Origin: Streptosporangium lutulentum
GTDB taxonomy: Bacteria; Actinomycetota; Actinomycetes; Streptosporangiales; Streptosporangiaceae
Direction of reading: 5' to 3'
Length of the DNA stretch: 64,000 nt
Assembly: GCF_030811455.1 (NCBI RefSeq)
Contig: NZ_JAUSQU010000001.1
Span: 3,906,001-3,970,000 of the forward strand
How positions within the stretch are numbered: the stretch's first letter is position 1; every line of letters begins with the position of its first letter. The notes beneath the pieces are model-generated. The model worked only from the letters and a program-made list of their open reading frames with translations. It made no database searches and had not been told where the DNA came from. Both the position numbers and the translations under genes were made by a program. Of the stretch, positions 43,274 to 52,005 are shown in pieces.

Positions 43274-44572
43274 GTGCCCGTCGCCCCATCATCACTGATC
43301 CATACGCCCGGAGAGGGCGAGATTGCCAAGGACACGCGATCGCGGGTCAGGCATCGGCCTGGACTTCTGGCCAGATTCTCCTCGATCGAGGACAACCGGT
43401 GCGCGAGCAAGGTCCGGCACACTCTGGAGGCGATCTTGGGGGTGATGGCCTTCGGCTCGGCCACGGTCGGCGGTAACTCGATCACCGCGATCAGTCACTG
43501 GGCCCATGAGGCACCCCAGGACGTGCTCGCCGCCTTGGGCTGCTGGCGTGATCCGCTCACCGGCCGGTGTCTGCCGCCCAGCGAACGGACCCTGCGTCGG
43601 GTCCTGGCCGACGTCGACGGCAACGAGGTGGACCGGCACGCCGCCGCCTACCTGGCCGAATCGCCCGATGATCGGGAAGGACAACCTGCCGGCGACCCGC
43701 CCGGCTCACCAATGCCGCGCGAGCGCGAGGCCCGCCGTGCCGCCCGGCGGCAACGGCGACAGCTCATGCCCGAGGGGCTGTTGCCGTCAGCGGCGTTCGA
43801 TGGCAAGGTACTGCGCGGTGCGCGGCTGCCCGGCGGGGGGCAGGTCCGCCTGCTATCGCTGTTCGACACCACCGGCGGCACCGTCGTGGCGCAGCGGCAG
43901 ATCGGGGCCAAGAGCACCGAAGTGCCTGAACTGGCGCCGCTGCTGACCGGACTCGACCTGGCCGGGATGGTCTTGACCGGCGACGCACTGCACACCGTCC
44001 GCGAAAGCGCCCGGCATCTGACCGGCGACCACCGCGCCCACTACGTCTTGCTTCTCAAGGACAATCAGCCCACCCTGCTGGCCGCGGCGATCAGGGCACT
44101 GAGCGGGACCGACACCGATTTCGCCACGCGTACTCACACGATGACCGATCGCGGCCATGGCCGGACCGAGACCCGCACGATCCGGACCGCGCCCGCTGTC
44201 GATGTCGGCTTCCCCGGCGCCGCCCAACTCTTTCGGATCCTGCGTTATCGCGGTGGCCTGGATGGGGTCCGTATCAGCAAGGAGGTCGTGTTCGGGCTCA
44301 GCAGCCTGCCCGCCGACCTGGCCGGACCCGAGCACCTCAATCATTACGTCCGATCGCATTGGGGCGTAGAAAATCGCGAGCATTACGTCCGTGATGTCAC
44401 CTTTGGCGAAGACGCCGGCCAGGTCCGCACCGGACAGCTCCCGCACGTCATGGCCGCGATCCGCAACCTGGTCATCGGCGCGTTCCGGCAACAAGGCCAC
44501 AGCAATATCGCACACGCCCGCCGCCACTACGGCTACGCCCCACACCGCCTCTTGACCCTGTTCTCCCTATGA
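43274..44572 (+). CDS. ISAs1-family transposase
   Basis: A 432-residue DDE transposase, intact. SIEDNRCASKVRHTLEAILG at the N-terminus, FDGKVLRGARLPGG (D), LTGDALHTVRESARHL (D) and RSHWGVENREHYVRDVTFGE (E) are ISAs1 signatures. GTG 43274 has GGAGG at 5-bp spacing. The element must start between about 43155 and 43230 and end between 44573 and 44600, but I could not fix terminal repeats or a target duplication. Confidence 0.9.
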   Translation: MPVAPSSLIHTPGEGEIAKDTRSRVRHRPGLLARFSSIEDNRCASKVRHTLEAILGVMAFGSATVGGNSITAISHWAHEAPQDVLAALGCWRDPLTGRCLPPSERTLRRVLADVDGNEVDRHAAAYLAESPDDREGQPAGDPPGSPMPREREARRAARRQRRQLMPEGLLPSAAFDGKVLRGARLPGGGQVRLLSLFDTTGGTVVAQRQIGAKSTEVPELAPLLTGLDLAGMVLTGDALHTVRESARHLTGDHRAHYVLLLKDNQPTLLAAAIRALSGTDTDFATRTHTMTDRGHGRTETRTIRTAPAVDVGFPGAAQLFRILRYRGGLDGVRISKEVVFGLSSLPADLAGPEHLNHYVRSHWGVENREHYVRDVTFGEDAGQVRTGQLPHVMAAIRNLVIGAFRQQGHSNIAHARRHYGYAPHRLLTLFSL

Positions 44573-44591
44573 ACAACCAACCCTCAACGCA

Positions 44592-45533
44592 TCAAATCCT
44601 CGATACGCCGGGGCCCTGCTCGTAAACCAGCGTCGAAGTGATGGGGTCCACACTGACGGACGCCTTGCCGACCTTGCCCTCGTCGATGTCGGCCTTCGGG
44701 TCGTTCGCCTCCGCGTCCAGGAGCATCGCGGGCGGAAGGTCGGCGACCTTCCTACCGTTCTCGCCGAGCAGCGTGGCCCGCCCCGAGATGTCCTCTCCGA
44801 AGGACATGCCGCTCGGCAGGGTCGTCGGCATGCGGAAGCTGACCGGCCCAGCGATTCGCTCGCGAAGGACGATCTCCTGCCGGAATCCGGTGGAGGTGGC
44901 GGTGACGACCAAGTCCACGCTGTCGCCGTACACGGACGCGTAGGTGGCCGCACTTCCGCGGAGCTTGGGCTTGGGCAGCTTGTCCGGAGGCGCGATTTCA
45001 GCCGTGCCCTTGACGCCCTTGCTCTTCAGCACAAACGAATCATCGCCCGCCGACAGCGTCAGGTCGCCCTTGATGGCTTTGGGCTTGATGACACCGTCTT
45101 TCTTCACCAGCGTGGTGTCGACCGGTACGAAGCCGTCACCTTTAGCGTTCTTGACCCGAAGAGGCTCGGTGTGCAGTTCCATCCGTAGGGTCTTGCCGTC
45201 AGGGTTGGCGTACAGCGTCGTCGTTTCGCTGTTGTGCTCGGAAATCTCCACCCGCTTGCCGGTCTTGACAGCCCTGCTCTTGGCCGCCTCGACAGTCTCG
45301 TCGACGACCGGGATCCCGCCCTGAGAGGGGGGACCGTTCTTTTCGGGGGCTGTCTTCTCGGGGACGGTCTGCGGTGTGGTCGGCGCGGACTCCCCGGCCC
45401 ACGAGGGCCCTGCGGCAAGACTGATCCCCATAGTCGCCACGACGCCGATGGCCGTGATACGGGCGAGTTTTCCGCGACGACGCTTTTGGGGTAGGAAAAG
45501 GGATAAGTCTTGCTCCCCGGTGTTTAGTGTCAC
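44592..45533 (-). pseudogene. 5' part of a large secreted RHS/LamG-type protein, truncated at ISAs1
   Basis: 313 residues from GTG 45533 (SD GGAGAG). A signal peptide (KLARITAIGVVATMGISLAA) is followed by the N-terminal domain common to very large actinomycete secreted RHS-repeat, LamG or DNRLRE proteins: VEISEHNSETTTLYANPDGK, MELHTEPLRVKNAKGDGFVP, SGFRQEIVLRER-like block, and LPSGMSFGEDISG. Such proteins usually exceed 1500 residues and carry C-terminal toxins. Here the frame stops at 44592 next to the ISAs1 element. The middle and end are gone, so insertion was accompanied by deletion. Confidence 0.75.
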
Positions 45534-46022
45534 TGATTAGCTCTCCTGCGAGCATGCATGTGGCCCACACTGAGAAGCACGGGCCACTGATCTTGGACAA
45601 TTTTGGCATAAATTATCAGTAAAGATCACTTAGAAACAGAGGTCTCGGCTAGGGATACGAGAGCGCCGTTGAAGGAGAGCGGCAACGGATTAAAATGCCG
45701 GGCTCGCGCCCGGAAGCACGATTTTTTGTCGGACCGTTCCCCGCGGGTTCGGGCACCCAGACGGCCGAGGCGTGCCGTTCCAGGCGGATCTACGAGCTTG
45801 ATCAAAAGTAGGCTCGTGATGGTGAACGTGACGACCACGCCGACGTCGTAGGCGTGGTCATTGGATTCATGACCAGGGCTGCGGGGATCCCGGGAATGCG
45901 CTCCGGCTTGTGGCATCGCGTGAGAGTCACCGCTCAGGTGAGTCGCACGACGGGCGACATCCGGCGGTCGCCGATAAAGACGCGGTCGATGACGTGGAAG
46001 TCGTCGGCGGCCGAGCCGCCTA
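45534..46022. other. Island intergenic region with a 3' gene fragment
   Basis: 489 bp. Minus-strand 46019-45934 reads GGSAADDFHVIDRVFIGDRR followed by MSPVVRLT and TGA, with third positions over 90% G/C, so it looks like the true C-terminus of an unidentified gene whose 5' side was removed by the adjacent element. Two hairpins are visible: 45698-45713 (CCGGGC/GCCCGG) followed by T6 at 45722-45727, and 45833-45859 (GACCACGCC/GGCGTGGTC). The AT-rich part near 45600-45640 may hold the promoter of the truncated secreted protein gene. Confidence 0.45.
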
Positions 46023-46320
46023 GAGCGCGTACCGGGTTGTGATCAATCTGCGAGATTCGCTCTCGCGGCGAAGACTGATCCGGTAGATCCTCGTGCGTGG
46101 CGCGAGAGCAACTGACGGACGTGGAGTGGGAGTTCATCAGGCCGTACCTACCGATCGACAGGTACGGCCCACCCGTACCGCAAGCGGCTGCGCAGCAGTT
46201 CGAGGGCGTGATCTGGCGGTTCAGGACGGGCGGGCCTCTCCGGCCTCCACCTTCGCGCCGCAATGATCTGGATCACAGACCTCACCCGGACCACCCCTTG
46301 ATCACAACCCAATACGCACC
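46023..46320 (+). mobile_element. 298-bp MITE-like, internally deleted IS5-family element
   Basis: Terminal inverted repeats of 24 bp (46023-46046 and 46297-46320, 20 matching; shared inner part GGGTTGTGATCAA) bound 298 bp. CTA duplications flank it at 46020-46022 and 46321-46323. Only the first about 45 codons of an IS5-type transposase remain inside. The right-hand CTA is the complement of the TAG stop codon of the ppm1 gene. Confidence 0.75.
46097..46240 (+). pseudogene. IS5-family transposase N-terminal fragment
   Basis: From GTG 46097 the frame reads MAREQLTDVEWEFIRPYLPI and reaches QQFEGVIWRFRTGG, the conserved start of IS5-type actinomycete transposases. After that the frame runs into the element's right end and no DDE region is present. 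Internal deletion has left a non-autonomous derivative. Confidence 0.85.
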
Positions 46321-47067
46321 CTAATACCGTCGGCGCAGGCGCCGGGGCAGGCCGGAGACGCCCCACGTCGTGACCCGCCACAGCGCCTCGGCCACGATGC
46401 CCCGGTTCATCTTGCTGGTCCCGATCGTGCGGTCCACGAACGTGATGGGCACCTCGGCGACGCGCAGCCCGTCGCGGACCGTGCGCAGGGTCAGGTCGAC
46501 CTGGAAGCAGTAGCCCTGCGACTCCACGTCGTCCAGGCCGATCTTCTCCAGGGTGGCGGCGCGGTAGGCGCGGAATCCGGCGGTGGCGTCGCGGACCGGG
46601 ACGCCGAGCATCATCCGGGTGTAGACGTTGGCGCCTCTCGACAGGAACTCCCTCGATGCGGGCCAGTTGACCACCTTGCCGCCGGGCACCCACCGGGAAC
46701 CGATCACCAGGTCGGCCCCGTCGGCCAGTGCCTCCAGCAGCTTCGGCAGTTCCTCGGGCTGGTGGGAGCCGTCGGCGTCCATCTCCACGAGGACGCCGAA
46801 GTCCTCCTTCAGCCCCCATCGGAAGCCGGCGATGTAGGCGGCGCCCAGGCCCTGCTTGCCCGGCCGGTGCAGCACGTGGATGTGGTCGTCGTCCGCCGCC
46901 AGCTCGTCGGCGACCGCGCCGGTGCCGTCGGGACTGTTGTCGTCGGCGATCAGCAGGTGGGCCTTGGGGACCGCCTTGCGCAGCCGTTCAGTGATCATCG
47001 GCAGGTTTTCCCGCTCGTTGTACGTCGGGACGATGACGAGCACCCGGCCAAGCATCCGCTCCATCAC
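46321..47067 (-). CDS. ppm1: Polyprenol monophosphomannose synthase (GT2)
   Basis: A 248-residue GT2 enzyme. [20 protein letters not shown] starts the domain. [20 protein letters not shown] and [19 protein letters not shown] hold the D-x-D type metal site; [18 protein letters not shown] and [20 protein letters not shown] follow. It transfers mannose from GDP-mannose to polyprenyl phosphate for glycolipid and protein mannosylation. Its GTG start overlaps the lnt stop (GTGA). In Mycobacterium tuberculosis the two activities are fused in Ppm1. The TAG stop is the CTA duplication of the IS5-derived element. Confidence 0.94.
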   Translation of the reverse strand: MMERMLGRVLVIVPTYNERENLPMITERLRKAVPKAHLLIADDNSPDGTGAVADELAADDDHIHVLHRPGKQGLGAAYIAGFRWGLKEDFGVLVEMDADGSHQPEELPKLLEALADGADLVIGSRWVPGGKVVNWPASREFLSRGANVYTRMMLGVPVRDATAGFRAYRAATLEKIGLDDVESQGYCFQVDLTLRTVRDGLRVAEVPITFVDRTIGTSKMNRGIVAEALWRVTTWGVSGLPRRLRRRY

Positions 47068-48707
47068 GCGTCTCCCACCTGCTGATCGACCTCCCGCTTC
47101 GCGGAATGCACCAGGCTACGCGCCCGGCGGCGCCACACGGCCGCCAACGCGCCCGCGCCCGTGAGGATCAGGACCCATTCGGGCAGCGCGCCCACGCGGG
47201 TGGCGACCGTCTCCTCGGTCCTGACAGGAACGGTCAGGACCGTCGACGCGGGCACCAGCTCCGGGGTTCGCCAGGCGATCGAGCCCTCCGGGGTCACGTA
47301 GGCGGACACACCCGTGATCGCGGCGGTGATCACCGCCCGGTTGTGCTCGACCGCGCGGATCTGGGACATGGCCAGTTGCTGCGCCGGCAGGTTGGTCAGC
47401 GCGTAGGTGGCGTTGTTGGTCTGCACCACCAGCGGCGAGGCGCCCGTTCTGGCGGTGCCGCCCACGACGCCGTCGAAGGCCACCTCGTAGCAGTTGATCG
47501 CGCCGATGGTCACCGGGCCCAGCTTGAGGTCGCCGTCACGGGTGCCGGGCACCGACTGCTTGCCGACCAGGTTCGCCCGCTTGAACAGGGCCAGGACGAG
47601 GTCCTTGAGCGGGGTGTACTCGCCGAAGGGGACCAGCTTCTGCTTGTCGTAGTAGGCGCCGGGCCCGGTGACCGGGTCCCAGACCAGGCTGCGGGTCGCC
47701 CGGTTGTTCTCCCCGATGCCGACCACGGCGCCGACCAGGACGGGCACCCCTATGTCCTTCACCGCCGCGTCGATCTCCCGGTAGGCGAAGGCGTCGCGCA
47801 GGGGGTCGATGTCGGTGGAGTTCTCCGGCAGCACGACCACGTCCGGCTTGGGCGTCTTCCCCGCCCGTACGGCCTGCGCCATCTCGTGGAGCATGCGGGT
47901 GTGGTTCTCGAGGACCACCGCCGGCGTGTCGCCCAGGGGGTCCATGCCGCGCCCGGGGACGTTGCCCTGGATGACGCCGACGGTCACGGTCTTCCCCTCG
48001 TCACCGGGCCGGGGGACGGCGAACGCCGCGGCCGGCACGGCCAGCGCCCCGATGAGCGGCAGCGCGACCGCTTTCTCCCAGCGCGGGGCCGGGGTCAGCC
48101 GGAGCACCAGCAGCGCGATCAGGGCGCCGCACAGGGCCACCGCGAAGCTCACCAGCGGCGCGCCGCCGAGCGCCGCGTAGGGGGTGAAGACCGACTCGCC
48201 CTGGCTGAAGACCACCCGCAGCCAGGGGAACCCGCCGAACGGGAACGTCCCCCTGGCCCACTCCATCGCCACCCACAGCGCGGCGCTCCACAGGGGCCAC
48301 AGGGGCAGCCGGACGACCAGGGCGGCACAGGCACCCCAGGCGGCGTAGAAGACGCTCTCCATGGCCACCAGACCCAGCCAGGCGTCCGTCCCGATCGGGC
48401 TGACCCAGTGCAGGCCGGGCAGCAGGAGCGCCAGCCCGGTCAGGAGGCCCAGCCAGGCGCCGCGGCGCGCGCGCGAGCCGTACACCGACAGGACGGCCAG
48501 GGCCATGCCGAACGGTGCGAGGAACCACAGTCCGATCGGGGGGAAGGCGAGGAACAGCAGCAGGCCGCCGGCGATCGCGCCCGCGATCCGGGCGGGCAGC
48601 GCCCGGCGAGAGGTTCCGGCGAGTGCCCGTCGGCCGGGCCGGCCGTCGACGGGCTCTCCCGTCACCGCCGTCGGCGACGCCGGGGCGGCCGTCTTGTCCT
48701 GCACCAC
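47064..48707 (-). CDS. lnt: Apolipoprotein N-acyltransferase
   Basis: A 547-residue protein. The N-terminal half has about six membrane helices (for example [20 protein letters not shown]). The C-terminal nitrilase-like domain has the triad Glu in [11 protein letters not shown], Lys in [15 protein letters not shown] and Cys in [13 protein letters not shown] last helix lies near the C-terminus. It N-acylates lipoproteins on the outer face of the membrane. It is coupled to ppm1 by a 4-bp overlap. Confidence 0.94.
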   Translation of the reverse strand: MVQDKTAAPASPTAVTGEPVDGRPGRRALAGTSRRALPARIAGAIAGGLLLFLAFPPIGLWFLAPFGMALAVLSVYGSRARRGAWLGLLTGLALLLPGLHWVSPIGTDAWLGLVAMESVFYAAWGACAALVVRLPLWPLWSAALWVAMEWARGTFPFGGFPWLRVVFSQGESVFTPYAALGGAPLVSFAVALCGALIALLVLRLTPAPRWEKAVALPLIGALAVPAAAFAVPRPGDEGKTVTVGVIQGNVPGRGMDPLGDTPAVVLENHTRMLHEMAQAVRAGKTPKPDVVVLPENSTDIDPLRDAFAYREIDAAVKDIGVPVLVGAVVGIGENNRATRSLVWDPVTGPGAYYDKQKLVPFGEYTPLKDLVLALFKRANLVGKQSVPGTRDGDLKLGPVTIGAINCYEVAFDGVVGGTARTGASPLVVQTNNATYALTNLPAQQLAMSQIRAVEHNRAVITAAITGVSAYVTPEGSIAWRTPELVPASTVLTVPVRTEETVATRVGALPEWVLILTGAGALAAVWRRRARSLVHSAKREVDQQVGDA

Positions 48708-49482
48708 GGCGAGGCTCCTTGGGATGTCGTTCGGGCGGGTGACGCCCGGTGGTCTTTCTAGCCCGAACGGTACCGTCCGGGCGTCGTGCCCCTCAAAGGT
48801 CCCTCCGGGCGTCGCCGGAACGTCGCGGGGAACGGAGGCCGTCCGCCGGACCCGGCGAGAGGGCTCCCGGGACGACCCGGCGGGAAAACCGCCTCGCCGT
48901 CACGGTTCCCGCGCCCGGACCGGCCGTCGCCCGCCTCGGCGGGAAGGAGCGGCAAAGAACGGGAAAGAGCGGCAGGAGAGGGAAAGCCGCTCCCGGCGGG
49001 AGCGGAGGGGCGGGGAACACGTCGGCGCTCGCGAACCCGGGTGTGAGAAGCGGCGGTGAGCGCGGCAACGGGGCGATCCCAAGGCTGATGGACGCCTTGT
49101 GGATCGCCCCGACGCTTGCGGCGCTCCGCACGGGAGCGGGAAGAGGGCCCGGATCACCCTTCGGACCGGTTCCGTCCCGTCGGCGGCGAGCGCGGATTAC
49201 CGTTGTCTACTGGGTGTCCGGACCCCTCCTTGGGTCCAACCCCCCGCCCGGATGGAGTGCCCCGCCTCGACGAACCGCCGGCCCTGCGCCTGGCTGTACG
49301 GACGGAGTCACCTCCGTCACGGGCGCAGGAACCGGCGAGGTCGAAAGACGGCCAACCGGCCAGTCCCGTGCTGGACTGGGCAGCAAACTACCGACCCCAG
49401 CGCAGATGTCAACCGTGTCACTAACAGCGGAAACATCAAGTTTTCGCAGCTGGGACATGATCGACGAGAGCCGTCAATGGTC
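48708..49482. other. 775-bp region without a recognised gene
   Basis: Between divergent lnt and the 3' end of the HelD-like gene. Low-complexity purine-rich stretches (48900-49020) do not look coding. A hairpin at 49070-49110 has GGGGCGATCC pairing with GGATCGCCCC, an inner AAGGC/GCCTT pair and a small loop; it could be a terminator or a small RNA element. Short frames on both strands lack family resemblance or clear SD sequences. Confidence 0.4.
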
Positions 49483-51834
49483 TCATGTGATCCGATGTCG
49501 CTCAAGTCGAGCAAGCGCTTCGGGTAGTGGTCCGCCATGGACGACGCCAAGACGCTGGGTCGCGCGGGTCAGCGCGACGTAAAGGTCGCTCGCGCCGCGC
49601 GGGGACTCGCTCAAGATCAGCTCCGGTTCGACCACGATGACCGCGTCGAACTCCAGCCCCTTGGCCTCGGCGACGGTCAGCACCGCCACCTGCGCGTCCA
49701 GGGCCTTGGTCCCGGGCCCGGCGACCGCGCCGTCGACGGACCCGACCACGATCTCGCCGAACTCCTCCACGCGTGACTCCGGGACGATCACGACCAGGCG
49801 CCCGCCCTCGACGATCTCGGCCTTGACGACGTCGCCGAGCGACTCCAGCGGGGAGACGGCCCAGGGCCGGGCGCCCGTCTCCCTGACCGAGGTGGGCGCG
49901 GTCAGGCCCGGCCCGACCAGGGTGAGCACGTCGGCGGCCACGACCATCAGCTCGGCCGGGGTCCGGTAGTTGACGCTGAGGTGCTCCTCGCGCCAGCGCC
50001 CGGCCACGTACGGGTCGAGCACCCGTCCCCAGGAGGGCGCCCCGGCCGAGGAGCCGGTCTGCGCCAGGTCGCCGACGATCGTCATGGACCGGGTCGGGCA
50101 GCGCCGCATCACCATCCGCCAGTCCATCGCCGACAGCTCCTGCGCCTCGTCCACGATGATGTGGCCGAAGGCCCAGGTGCGGTCGGCCGCCGCGCGCTCG
50201 GCGGTGGTGAGGTAGACGTCGTCGTTCAGGTGCCGGGAGGCGAACTTCTCGGCGTCCATGATGTCGGACAGCCCGGTCATCTCCAGCACCTCCTTGGCGT
50301 AGGCCAGCTGGTGCTGGCGCTCGTCAAGGGCGGCGGCGCGCGACGCCGCCTGCTCCTCCTCGGCGATCCACGCCCCGGCCCGCAGCACGCCGGGATCGAT
50401 GTCGCCGAGCAGCTCGGCGGCCTCGTCCAGCAGCGGCACATCGGACTCGGCCCACCAGTTCTCCCCCTTGCGGGGAGGCTCGCGCAGCAGCAGCTCGCGC
50501 TCGGCCTCGGTGAACGCGCCCGCGGCGTAGTCCAGCCGCTCGCGGGAGGTGTACAGCCCGATGAGGAGCTGCTGCGGGGTGACGTAGGGCCACAGCCTGT
50601 TCAGCGCGGCCTTGACGGGCCGCTCGGTGCGGAGGTCCTCGCGGAGGTCGGCCAGCTCGTCCTCGTCGATCATGCCCTTGCCGAGCTGCCGGGCGGCCTG
50701 CCGGGCGAGCGCGTTGAGCAGGTGGCGCACGAAGATCGAGCGGGCCTCGTTGTGCGCCCTCTTGGAGCGGGCGGCCCGGTTGCGGGCGGCCTCCAGGACG
50801 TTGCCCTCAAGCCTGAGGGTGTATTTGTCGAGGCGGATCTCGAGCGGCTTGCGCGGCACCCGCTGCCGTTCCCGTACGGCCCGCTCCACCACCTGGGCCA
50901 TCCGTATGTCGCCCTTGATCGCCGCGACCTCGGCGCGCTCCCTGGCCTTGGGGACCACCCCCGGGTACAGCTCGGAGACGGTCGACAGCAGCACGTCGGT
51001 CTCGCCCAGGGAGGGCAGCACCTGCTCGATGTAGCGCAGGAAGGTCAGGTTGGGCCCGAGGATGAGCACGCCCCTGCGTGCCAGTTTCTCCCGGTGGGTG
51101 TAGAGCAGGTAGGCCGCCCGGTGCAGGGCCACCACCGTCTTGCCGGTGCCGGGACCGCCCTGCACGACCAGCACGCCGTTCAGGTCCGAGCGGATGATGC
51201 GGTCCTGCTCGGACTGGATGGTGGCCACGATGTCGCGCATGCGCCCCGTGCGCTTGGCGCCGATGGAGGCCAGCAGCGCGGCCTCGCCGTTCAGGGTGGC
51301 CACGTCCTCGTCGGTGAGGCTGTCGAGGTCGAGCAGGTCGTCGTCGACCCCGATCACCTTGCGGCCCTTGGTCTGCAGGTGACGGCGGCGGGTGACGCCC
51401 ATCGAGGCGGCGGGGGTGGCACCGTAGAACGGCTGGGCCACCGGGGCCCGCCAGTCGATCAGCAGCCGCCGCTGCTCGTCGTCGGCCAGGCCGATGCGGC
51501 CGATGTAGAGGGAGGTGTTGTCGGCGTTGTCGAGCCGTCCGAAGCACAGGCCGTTCTCGACCGCCCACAGACGGCCCAGGCGCTCGGCGTACATCCCGGC
51601 GAAGCTGTCGCGCTCGGAGCGGTTCTGGTGCGTGCCGCCGCTCCCGCCCTGGGCGAGCACCCCGTCCAGCTGACGCTGGGTGCGCACGCGCAGCAGATCA
51701 AGTCGTTCGTAGAGCGCGGAGACGTACTCCTGCTCCTTGGCGAGCTCGATTTGACGGGTTGCCGTCGCTCCATTATCGTTGATAGTAATGGGATACTCCG
51801 GGCCATTGGGCTGGTTGTTATGACAAACCATCAC
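49483..51834 (-). CDS. HelD/HelR-like RNA polymerase recycling ATPase (UvrD-like)
   Basis: A 783-residue SF1 helicase-like protein. An N-terminal coiled-coil region (IELAKEQEYVSALYERLDLL) precedes Walker A VVQGGPGTGKTVVALHRAAY, Walker B-type HIIVDEAQELSAMDWRMVMR, motif III TIVGDLAQTGS, motif IV-like NYRTPAELM, motif V VAEAKGLEFDAVIV and motif VI YVALTRATQRLGV. HelD proteins evict stalled RNA polymerase; HelR homologues confer rifampicin tolerance. Length fits the actinobacterial class. No inverted repeat resembling the rifamycin-associated element was seen upstream. The SD before ATG 51834 is weak. Confidence 0.88.
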   Translation of the reverse strand: MMVCHNNQPNGPEYPITINDNGATATRQIELAKEQEYVSALYERLDLLRVRTQRQLDGVLAQGGSGGTHQNRSERDSFAGMYAERLGRLWAVENGLCFGRLDNADNTSLYIGRIGLADDEQRRLLIDWRAPVAQPFYGATPAASMGVTRRRHLQTKGRKVIGVDDDLLDLDSLTDEDVATLNGEAALLASIGAKRTGRMRDIVATIQSEQDRIIRSDLNGVLVVQGGPGTGKTVVALHRAAYLLYTHREKLARRGVLILGPNLTFLRYIEQVLPSLGETDVLLSTVSELYPGVVPKARERAEVAAIKGDIRMAQVVERAVRERQRVPRKPLEIRLDKYTLRLEGNVLEAARNRAARSKRAHNEARSIFVRHLLNALARQAARQLGKGMIDEDELADLREDLRTERPVKAALNRLWPYVTPQQLLIGLYTSRERLDYAAGAFTEAERELLLREPPRKGENWWAESDVPLLDEAAELLGDIDPGVLRAGAWIAEEEQAASRAAALDERQHQLAYAKEVLEMTGLSDIMDAEKFASRHLNDDVYLTTAERAAADRTWAFGHIIVDEAQELSAMDWRMVMRRCPTRSMTIVGDLAQTGSSAGAPSWGRVLDPYVAGRWREEHLSVNYRTPAELMVVAADVLTLVGPGLTAPTSVRETGARPWAVSPLESLGDVVKAEIVEGGRLVVIVPESRVEEFGEIVVGSVDGAVAGPGTKALDAQVAVLTVAEAKGLEFDAVIVVEPELILSESPRGASDLYVALTRATQRLGVVHGGPLPEALARLERHRIT

Positions 51835-51874
51835 CTTAGCAGGTCCGTCGAGAAGATTATCCCTCCTCTCGTCA

Positions 51875-51916
51875 TCACAGGTTGATTGCGGCGCCTCCCG
51901 TCTCCTTGACGAACAT
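51875..51916 (-). CDS. 13-codon leader ORF (MFVKETGGAAINL)
   Basis: A perfect AAGGAGG SD (51930-51924) stands 7 bp before ATG 51916, and 13 codons end at TGA 51875. It is on the same strand as the HelD-like gene, 41 bp upstream of its ATG, and just downstream of the ROK palindrome. It may be a leader peptide, or the truncated first codons of the sugar-transport gene that usually lies divergent to a ROK regulator. Confidence 0.35.
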   Translation of the reverse strand: MFVKETGGAAINL

Positions 51917-51940
51917 TACGGGTCCTCCTTACATTCACTC

Positions 51941-51965
51941 GAAGTTAGGAAAGTTTCCTAACTTC
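51941..51965. promoter_or_regulatory. 25-bp perfect palindrome, likely ROK-family operator
   Basis: GAAGTTAGGAAA (51941-51952), a central G, then the exact complement (51954-51965). Palindromes with the TTAGGAAA/TTTCCTAA core are typical for NagC/ROK regulators in actinomycetes. It lies 41 bp before the ROK start and between that gene and the HelD-like gene, so it may control both directions. Confidence 0.8.
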
Positions 51966-52005
51966 ATATCAGCGGTCGCATGGACATGTGCGGACGGAGT
52001 CACCC

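Noticed and set aside
45698-45727. tRNA-like 3' end before the T6 tract
   Set aside because: No D-loop, anticodon or acceptor pairing could be found; it is a simple hairpin.
49099-49527. Forward open frame after lnt
   Set aside because: No SD, no motif and it crosses the HelD-like gene end; composition is not coding-like.
51835-51940. Rifamycin-associated element upstream of the HelD-like gene
   Set aside because: The only strong inverted repeat is the ROK-type palindrome; nothing else symmetrical of suitable size was seen.
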